From Bryobacteraceae bacterium (GTDB lineage Bacteria > Acidobacteriota > Terriglobia > Bryobacterales > Bryobacteraceae): 64,000 bases of DNA. The DNA is taken from the NCBI GenBank assembly GCA_023384675.1, contig JAHDVK010000007.1:186001-250000 (forward strand), given 5' to 3'. A program made the translations under genes and the position numbers. Below the pieces are notes generated by a model. The model was not told the origin of the DNA. It did not search any database and saw nothing but the letters and a program-made list of their open reading frames with translations. Of the stretch, positions 58,642-64,000 are shown one piece after another (position 1 is the stretch's first letter; each line of letters starts with the position of its first letter).

Positions 58642-58744
58642 GCGAGGAGGCCCAGCTCCTCGCAAGCCCCTCTGACAGAGGCCCTGAGACACCCAGTCCC
58701 CGGGCCTCTACACCAAACATGGGGCCGGATCCCTCCCCGGCCCC
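58642..58744 (+). promoter_or_regulatory. Structured leader with three consecutive 8-bp stems and one competing stem
   Basis: Perfect stems: GCGAGGAG/CTCCTCGC (58642-58649 with 58656-58663), AGAGGCCC/GGGCCTCT (58677-58684 with 58702-58709), GGGGCCGG/CCGGCCCC (58721-58728 with 58737-58744). The AGAGG of the second stem can also pair with the CCTCT immediately upstream (58669-58673). The leader ends about 50 nt before the first transporter gene. This is the layout of an attenuator or riboswitch-like element; no known class recognised. Confidence 0.45.
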
Positions 58745-58795
58745 ACCCTCCACCCTCAGTTGCAAGTGAATTGCAGTCATGCTACGCTGCGTTTC

Positions 58796-59815
58796 GTGTC
58801 CACCTCCGCCCGGATTGCGCCACGTTCACGCCGCGAGTTCCTCACTGCCGCGGCGCTGACCCTCTCTGCCTGCTCGAAGCCGCCGGAGCCAAAGGGGTTG
58901 ACCATTTATTCCGGCCGCGGCGAAAACCTGATCGGGCCGCTCCTCACCAAAGCCGGAGAGGAGCTTGGTCTGGAAATCAGCGTCCGTTACGGCAATTCGG
59001 CCCAGATGGCGCTGGCCATCCTCGAAGAGGGCCAAAACACGCGCGCGGACCTGTTTCTGTCGCAGGAATCCGGCGCCCTGGGCGCGCTGATACGCGAAAA
59101 GCGCCTGCTGCCGCTGCCGGACGATGTCCTGAATCGTGTGGACACCCGCTTCCGCGCGCCGAACGGCGAGTGGGCCGGCATCTCCGGCCGCACGCGAGTC
59201 ATTGACTACAACACGAACCTCGTCAAGCCCGAGGAACTCCCCCAATCCATCCACGACCTCATCGCGCCGCGCTGGAAGAATCAGGTCGGCTGGGCGCCCG
59301 CCAACGGATCCTTCCAGGCGTTCGTCACCGCCATGCGCCTGCTCGAAGGCGACGACCGCACGCTCGCTTGGCTGAACGCCATGAAGGCCAACGGCGCGAA
59401 GACCTACCCCAGCAATGCGCCGATCGTGGAAGCTCTCGGCCGCGGCGAAATCCACCTCGGCCTCACGAATAATTACTACCTCTACCGTTTCACCGCCGAG
59501 CGCCCCGATCTCCCTGTCGCGCACCACTACACCCAGAACGACGCGGGCGCGCTGGTGCTCGTCTCCGGCGCGGGCGTTCTCGATGTCGCCCGCGACCGCC
59601 AGGAACCGGCGCTGAAAGTGATCCGCTACCTTCTATCCGAACCCGCTCAGCGTCACTTCGCCGAGGTCACGAACGAATACCCGCTCGTCGCGGACATCCC
59701 GATTCCCGAAGGACGGACGCCCCTGGCCGCCCTCAAGCCGCCCGCTCTCGACCTCAGCCGGATCGAAGACCTCGAAGGAACGATGAAGCTCCTCAACACC
59801 GCCGGCCTTCTATGA
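58796..59815 (+). CDS. Ferric-iron type ABC transporter substrate-binding lipoprotein
   Basis: 339 aa from GTG at 58796; earlier TTG 58760 and GTG 58766 are in frame, but 58796 leaves a suitable Tat leader (PRSRREFLTAAALTLSACSK) with a lipobox (LSAC). The mature part is FbpA/FutA-like: GLTIYSGRGENLIGPLLTKA at the N-terminus and HLGLTNNYYLYRF containing the Tyr-Tyr pair that binds ferric iron in this family. Length fits. The stop overlaps the ATG of the permease gene by 4 nt. Ferric iron is the likely ligand; other members bind thiamine or phosphonates. Confidence 0.85.
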   Translation: MSTSARIAPRSRREFLTAAALTLSACSKPPEPKGLTIYSGRGENLIGPLLTKAGEELGLEISVRYGNSAQMALAILEEGQNTRADLFLSQESGALGALIREKRLLPLPDDVLNRVDTRFRAPNGEWAGISGRTRVIDYNTNLVKPEELPQSIHDLIAPRWKNQVGWAPANGSFQAFVTAMRLLEGDDRTLAWLNAMKANGAKTYPSNAPIVEALGRGEIHLGLTNNYYLYRFTAERPDLPVAHHYTQNDAGALVLVSGAGVLDVARDRQEPALKVIRYLLSEPAQRHFAEVTNEYPLVADIPIPEGRTPLAALKPPALDLSRIEDLEGTMKLLNTAGLL

Positions 59816-61401
59816 CCCGCGCCCTCGGGCTCGCCGCCGCCGTGGCGCTGCTGGCCTTAAGCCTGCCGCTGCTCTATCTGCTGGACCGCGCCGCTTCCAT
59901 CGGCGCGGGCAACCTCGCGCTCATCTTCGCGGACCCCGCCAGCCTGCGCGTCCTTGCCAACAGCCTGCTGCTGGCCGGTGGAGTGGCCGCGCTCAGCCTG
60001 CTCATCGCCCTGCCCATGGCGATTCTCACCACACGCACCGACCTGCCCGCGCGCCGCTTTTGGACCATCGCCGGCATCCTGCCGCTGGCGGTGCCCAGCT
60101 ATGCCGGCAGCTTCGCCCTGATCGCCGCCTTCGCGCCGCGAGGGGGCTATCTCCAACTCCTGCTCGAACCCTTCGGCATCACCGGCATCCCCAATATCGT
60201 CGGCTGGCCCGGCGCTATCGCGGGCATCGCCCTGTTCAGCTACCCGTATCTGTTCCTGACCTTGCGCGCCGGGCTGATGGGCATCCCCGCCGCCACGGAG
60301 GAGGCCGCGCGCAGCCTTGGCCTCGGCCGCCGGGCTGCGTTCCTGCAAGCCGTGCTGCCGCAGTTGCGTCCCTCGCTGGTTGCGGGCCTCTTGCTGGTGG
60401 CCCTGTACGCGCTGCGCGATCTCGGCACTCCCTCGCTCATGCGCGTGGACGTGTTCACCCGTGTCATCTACACCAGCTACACGCTGAGCTTCGACCGCCA
60501 CCGCGCCGCGGGCCTCGCGCTGATGCTCGCCCTGATGGTGATCGTTCTGCTTTGGCTGGAATCGCGCACGCGCACCCGCGCCGCGTATTACAGCCGCCGC
60601 GGCGCCGCCGGACGCCCTCCCATCACAATTCTCCTCGGCCGCTGGCGCTGGCCCGCGGCCGCGTTCTGCGCGCTTGTCGCCTGCTTCTCGCTGGTGTTGC
60701 CGGCCGCCGTCGCCGCGCTCTGGCTGGCGCGCGGCCTCCGCACCGGCGCCCTGGGGGAAGGCCGTTTCGCCCGCGCCTGGGACGTCACCTTGAACAGCGT
60801 TTCGCTCTCCGGGTGGGCCGCCGTGGCGGTGCTTGCCTTCGCCCTGCCGGTCGCGATTCTCGCGGCCCGCTCTCCGGGCCGCGTGACGGCGCTTGTCGAG
60901 CGCTTCGCCTATGTCGCCTTCGGACTTCCGGGCATCGTGGTCGCCTTCGCGCTCGTCCATGCCGGCGCGCGGTACGCCCCCGCGCTCTACCAGACGCTGC
61001 CGCTGCTGGTGTTCGCCTGCTTCGTCCTGTTTTTTCCGCAGGGGCTTGGCGCGGCGCGCGGCTCGCTCCTGCAACTGAACCCACAACTCGAGGAATCCGC
61101 CCGCTCGCTCGGCCGCACGCCCTGGCAGGCCTTGCGGGAGGTCGCGCTGCCGCTGGTCCGCCCCGGCCTGGTCACCGGCGGACTGCTGGTCTTCCTCACC
61201 GCGATGAAGGAACTCCCCGCCACCCTCATGCTCGCCCCGCCCGGCTACGACACCCTCGCCACGCGCATCTGGAAAGCCACCGAGGATGTGTACTTCGCCG
61301 AAGCCGGGCTCTATGCGCTCGCCATGATGCTGATCTGCGGACCCCTCATCCTCGCCGTCATCCGCCGCGGCGGCTGGGCGGGCATCGGACTCAAGCCATG
61401 A
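59812..61401 (+). CDS. ABC transporter permease with two fused transmembrane domains (ferric-iron type)
   Basis: 529 aa, about 12 TM helices, FbpB layout. Two EAA loops are visible: EEAARSLGLGRRAAFLQAVL (about 160-180) and EESARSLGRTPWQALREVAL (about 425-445), one per half, which contact the ATPase. The start ATG overlaps the upstream stop (ATGA at 59812-59815), and the stop overlaps the next ATG in the same way (61398-61401), so all three subunits are translated together. Specificity is given by the binding protein. Confidence 0.9.
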   Translation: MTRALGLAAAVALLALSLPLLYLLDRAASIGAGNLALIFADPASLRVLANSLLLAGGVAALSLLIALPMAILTTRTDLPARRFWTIAGILPLAVPSYAGSFALIAAFAPRGGYLQLLLEPFGITGIPNIVGWPGAIAGIALFSYPYLFLTLRAGLMGIPAATEEAARSLGLGRRAAFLQAVLPQLRPSLVAGLLLVALYALRDLGTPSLMRVDVFTRVIYTSYTLSFDRHRAAGLALMLALMVIVLLWLESRTRTRAAYYSRRGAAGRPPITILLGRWRWPAAAFCALVACFSLVLPAAVAALWLARGLRTGALGEGRFARAWDVTLNSVSLSGWAAVAVLAFALPVAILAARSPGRVTALVERFAYVAFGLPGIVVAFALVHAGARYAPALYQTLPLLVFACFVLFFPQGLGAARGSLLQLNPQLEESARSLGRTPWQALREVALPLVRPGLVTGGLLVFLTAMKELPATLMLAPPGYDTLATRIWKATEDVYFAEAGLYALAMMLICGPLILAVIRRGGWAGIGLKP

Positions 61402-62384
61402 AGCCGCCCCACATCATCCTCAGCCAGGTGACGAAGCGCTTTGCCGGACTCGCGCATCCGGCCGTGGACCAGGTGTCGCTGGAAGCCCCGGAAGGCTGTT
61501 TTTTGGCGCTTCTTGGGCCTTCCGGATGCGGAAAAACCACGCTTTTGCGCCTAATTGCCGGCTTCGAATCCCCTGACGAAGGCTCGATCCGGCTCGGCGG
61601 CCGCCTCGTCGCCGGCAACGGCGTCTGGGTGCCGCCCGAGCGCCGCGGCGTTGGCATGGTCTTCCAGGATTTCGCCCTTTTTCCCCATCTGACCGTCGCC
61701 GAAAACGCCGCCTTCGGCCTGAAGGGCGCGCCCGATGCCGCCGCCCGCGCCGCGCATGTCCTCGAACTCGCCGGCCTGCGGGGCCTCGAGCGCCGCTACC
61801 CACACGAACTCTCCGGCGGACAACAGCAGCGCGTCGCCGTGGCCCGCGCCCTCGCTCCGCGCCCGCAGGTGATCGTGATGGACGAGCCGCTGAGCAATCT
61901 CGACGTTCAGATGCGCCTCCATCTGCGCCACGAAATCCGGGCGATTCTGAAGGCCGAGGGCGTCACCGGCATCCTCGTCACCCACGATCAGGAAGAGGCG
62001 CTCTCGCTCGCCGGCTGGGTGGGCGTGATGCGCGACGGCCGCCTCGAACAGGGCGGACCGCCCGAGGAAATCTACGCGAATCCCGCCACGCGCTTCGTCG
62101 CCGAGTTCGTCACCCAGGCGAATTTTGTAGGCCCGGACGTGGCCCGTCTGCTCGGCCTCGAACCCGGGGCTGGCTCGTGCATGATCCGGCAGGAGGATCT
62201 CGTCCTGACCCCCGGCGGCGACGGCCCCGGCCTGATCCTGGACCGCCAGTTCCTGGGCCGGGAATACGCCTGCGAAATCGACCTCCAAGGCACCCGCCTC
62301 CGCGCCCGGACGCCGCCCGGCTCCAGCCTCCTGCCGGGGGGGCGCGTCCACGTCAAAGCCCTTCGTAGCCGCTGGTTCGACTAA
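61398..62384 (+). CDS. ABC transporter ATP-binding protein (ferric-iron type)
   Basis: 328 aa. Walker A in LLGPSGCGKTTLLRLIAG, Q-loop in VGMVFQDFALFPHLTV, signature HELSGGQQQRVAVARALAP, Walker B in VIVMDEPLSNLDVQMR and the switch His in ILVTHDQEEALSLA. The C-terminal 90 residues form a small TOBE-like beta domain (GLILDRQFLGREYACEIDLQ). It energises the two-domain permease with which it overlaps by 4 nt. The TOBE-like domain is usual in FbpC/PotA relatives and may sense ligand. Confidence 0.9.
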   Translation: MKPPHIILSQVTKRFAGLAHPAVDQVSLEAPEGCFLALLGPSGCGKTTLLRLIAGFESPDEGSIRLGGRLVAGNGVWVPPERRGVGMVFQDFALFPHLTVAENAAFGLKGAPDAAARAAHVLELAGLRGLERRYPHELSGGQQQRVAVARALAPRPQVIVMDEPLSNLDVQMRLHLRHEIRAILKAEGVTGILVTHDQEEALSLAGWVGVMRDGRLEQGGPPEEIYANPATRFVAEFVTQANFVGPDVARLLGLEPGAGSCMIRQEDLVLTPGGDGPGLILDRQFLGREYACEIDLQGTRLRARTPPGSSLLPGGRVHVKALRSRWFD

Positions 62385-62396
62385 GCCGGGCGTGCT

Positions 62397-63407
62397 CTAC
62401 TCATTTCCACGGCCAGCCACGTAGTGCGCCCGGGCAATCTGCGCCGGCCTGCCCGCCCGTTCCACGCGCAGCAAGACCTGCACCTCATGGGCCGCGCGCC
62501 GGTAGCGCATCCGGCCCCGGGCGAGGTCCTCGGCGCTGAGCCGCCAGGTGGTGACGCGTCCCTGATCCGTCAGGACAAGAGTGGCCTGCACTTCGCTTTC
62601 ATTCCCAATGATCGGCTCCCATGTGATCTCCAGCCGGTCGCGCATGCGGTTCACCTGCAGCGTCGTCAACTGCAATGGCTCGCCGGTCTGGGCAGGCAGG
62701 GCCTGGGCGGTGTATATCCGCGCCTGCGTGCGTGGCCGGGGACTCTGCCAGACGCGCCAGCCGGATGTCACGAATACCAACCCCGCGACCAGCGCGAGAG
62801 CGGGCAATGCCCACCGCCGCAGGCGCGCCGCCGCACCTGCCCGATTCCTCGCTCCAGCCTGCCGTCTGCGCGGCTCCGCATCCCGGCCCATTTTCACCGG
62901 TGCGGGCGGCAACGCCAGACAACCCCGCACCAGCGAGGCCGCGGGCCGGTCGCCGCCTGAGATCCGGTAGAACCGGAACGCGGTTTCACCCTCCTGTCCC
63001 GGAGACACGATCATGAACAACGGCGCACTCGCCGGGAACACACTGGCGTGGAAATGCTGCTCTTCGGCACGCAGCGCCGTTTCGCCGCCGCGGCGCCCCG
63101 TAAACCACCCAAGCACCCGTCCGGTGCCGCCCCCGGACAGAACCTCCACATGCGCCGCCAGTGCCGCGACGTCGCCGCTCGACAACCGGAACGAAGCGCT
63201 CCGTGCATGGTCGCGCCGGACTGGCCACCAACTCTGCAGAACATACTCGCCCGCGTCCGTCAGGCTGCCCAAAAGAATCCCGCCCGCCTCGATCCCCTCC
63301 CCGGCTGCGCTGGCTTCCCCGCGAATCCCCTCCAGAACCCGCGGATCGTAATGCAAGACAAATCCGCCGTCCTCGCTCCGCCAGCTCTCCAGGGGGGGCT
63401 TGTTCAC
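62397..63407 (-). CDS. Membrane protein with degenerate JAMM/MPN-like domain
   Basis: 336 aa from GTG at 63407. The N-terminal 150 residues follow an MPN/JAB pattern: IEAGGILLGSLTDAGEYVLQ with the conserved Glu (E40), SFRLSSGDVAALAAHVE and RVLGWFTGRRGGETALRAEE. The zinc HxH-P and later Ser/Asp residues of active JAMM proteases are absent (GWFTGRR instead of a histidine pair), so it is probably a catalytically dead scaffold or sensor. After a basic linker (RRRQAGARNRAGAAARLRRW) one TM helix (ALPALALVAGLVFVTSGWRV) leads to a beta-sandwich C-terminus (LEITWEPIIGNESEVQATLV). The layout suggests a membrane-bound regulator; function unknown. Confidence 0.6.
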   Translation of the reverse strand: MNKPPLESWRSEDGGFVLHYDPRVLEGIRGEASAAGEGIEAGGILLGSLTDAGEYVLQSWWPVRRDHARSASFRLSSGDVAALAAHVEVLSGGGTGRVLGWFTGRRGGETALRAEEQHFHASVFPASAPLFMIVSPGQEGETAFRFYRISGGDRPAASLVRGCLALPPAPVKMGRDAEPRRRQAGARNRAGAAARLRRWALPALALVAGLVFVTSGWRVWQSPRPRTQARIYTAQALPAQTGEPLQLTTLQVNRMRDRLEITWEPIIGNESEVQATLVLTDQGRVTTWRLSAEDLARGRMRYRRAAHEVQVLLRVERAGRPAQIARAHYVAGRGNE

Positions 63408-63505
63408 TCCTCGGCGATCTCCTTAGCTTGCGAATCCGCGGCGGATATCGCAACATCAAACAATGGTTGGAGACCGGTCTTTGTCGCCGTTTCTCCGCAT
63501 CATTT

Positions 63506-64000
63506 ATGGCATTGTACCGTGACCCCGCCGGCCAAAGGCTCCTCTATACCTTTGTCACCGCATCCAGCCTCGCGTTCGCTTCGCTCCGCGCGCACAAGCT
63601 GCGCACGTTCCTGACTCTTCTCGGCGTCATCATTGGCGTCGGCAGTGTCGTACTCGTCGGCGCGGCCATCGAGGGACTCGGCAATTATGCGGAAGAAACC
63701 ACCTCGAAAGCGTTTGGCAGCGATAGCTATCAGGTCGGCCAGTTGATTCAGGTCGGCCGCCTCTCCCGCCGCGAACGCGCCGAACGGCTCAAGTACAACC
63801 GCCGCATCCGCCCCGACGACTACATCCACCTCAAACAAACCACCGGCGACCTCATCCTCTACAGTCCCTACCGCCAGCGCCCCGAGGACGTCAAGCACGG
63901 TGTTCAAACCCTCGAGGGAGTAATCCTCATCGGCGTCGCCGCGCAACTCGCCGAAATCCGTGAAATCAACCTCACCGACGGCCGCTTCTTTACCGAACAG
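63506..64000 (+). CDS. ABC transporter permease (MacB/FtsX type), 3' truncated by the window edge
   Basis: 165 aa visible from the ATG at 63506; the frame is open to the last base. An N-terminal cytoplasmic segment leads to LRAHKLRTFLTLLGVIIGVG and SVVLVGAAIEGLGNYAEETT, the first TM helix and its follow-on in MacB-type permeases, then a periplasmic domain (VQTLEGVILIGVAAQLAEIR, NLTDGRFFTEQ). The ELTLGRFF-type block is characteristic of MacB_PCD. Partners (ATPase, adaptor) should lie downstream of the window. Export of peptides, lipids or antibiotics is usual for the class. Confidence 0.8.
   Translation, partial: MALYRDPAGQRLLYTFVTASSLAFASLRAHKLRTFLTLLGVIIGVGSVVLVGAAIEGLGNYAEETTSKAFGSDSYQVGQLIQVGRLSRRERAERLKYNRRIRPDDYIHLKQTTGDLILYSPYRQRPEDVKHGVQTLEGVILIGVAAQLAEIREINLTDGRFFTEQ

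Larger units (their letters stand above)
58284..58795 (+). other. Intergenic region with promoter, operator-like palindrome and structured leader
   Basis: 512 nt between the divergent GMC operon and the ferric-iron type ABC transporter. There is no supported gene. The half nearest the transporter holds a promoter candidate, a palindrome and a run of GC-rich stems, listed separately. Confidence 0.6.

Noticed and set aside
1-64000. tRNA, rRNA or CRISPR
   Set aside because: No cloverleaf with a conserved T-arm sequence, no rRNA core sequence and no regularly spaced repeat array was seen by eye; a tRNAscan or Infernal run would be decisive.

Overview
The window is high-G+C, gene-dense bacterial chromosome. 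The repertoire points to an Acidobacteriota member of the Solibacter/Bryobacter type. It carries an Oar-like TonB-dependent receptor with an N-terminal carboxypeptidase-regulatory domain, a GWxTD-domain exported protein, several Tat-exported sulfatases and Gfo/Idh/MocA-type enzymes, a large PIG-L deacetylase, a HipA-like (HipA_2) kinase, DUF4198, a BNR_4 protein and a gluconate-2-dehydrogenase-subunit-3/GMC pair. The assignment rests on gene content only; there is no rRNA or marker gene here. I found no tRNA, rRNA, CRISPR array, transposase, integrase or phage gene.

Layout. 1-6.7 kb: the end of a TPR protein, then a leftward set (GWxTD protein and a carboxypeptidase-regulatory/beta-barrel protein), a queuosine-precursor transporter and a tandem pair of small exported paralogues. 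6.8-9.2 kb: a translationally coupled asparagine-synthetase-like protein (Ser in place of the usual nucleophilic Cys2) and a GNAT acetyltransferase. 9.5-14.1 kb: a secreted protein of unknown function, an FHA-GAF-PP2C phosphatase, two coupled small membrane proteins and an MddA-like methyltransferase. 14.2-19.9 kb: a radical SAM protein, a LolA-like exported protein, a Tat-exported Gfo/Idh/MocA oxidoreductase, GDP-mannose 4,6-dehydratase and a glycosyltransferase. 20-25 kb: a sulfatase, then a MaoC hydratase opposite an SDR / enoyl-CoA hydratase / CoA-transferase operon that looks like acyl-CoA metabolism.

25-35.5 kb is the most coherent functional block. A membrane regulator with an acidobacterial DNA-binding-like N-terminus is divergent from an Oar-type outer-membrane receptor. 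Two sulfatases follow the receptor, and a PIG-L deacetylase faces them from the opposite strand. This resembles a polysaccharide-utilisation locus for a sulfated and acylated glycan. 35.6-41.5 kb: an MltD-like LysM transglycosylase, a Lys/Ala repeat protein, a small protein, and a four-gene operon (HipA-like kinase, serine hydrolase, class IV aminotransferase, zinc-ribbon protein). 41.5-42.45 kb is about 0.9 kb of non-coding, hairpin-rich sequence that I cannot explain.

42.4-51.9 kb: a xylose-isomerase-like protein, DUF2905, a perfect 22-bp inverted repeat, a ceramidase-like protein, a coupled pair (tandem-FAD/HEAT fusion and a lipoprotein), a BNR_4 protein and a SagB-type oxidoreductase. 52-58.3 kb: a MOT1-like molybdate transporter, an orphan NusG-like antiterminator, DUF4198, and a leftward GMC dehydrogenase / subunit 3 / alpha-beta-hydrolase operon. 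58.3-62.4 kb: a ferric-iron type ABC transporter behind a strongly structured leader. The window ends with a membrane protein carrying a degenerate JAMM-like domain and the start of a MacB/FtsX-type permease.
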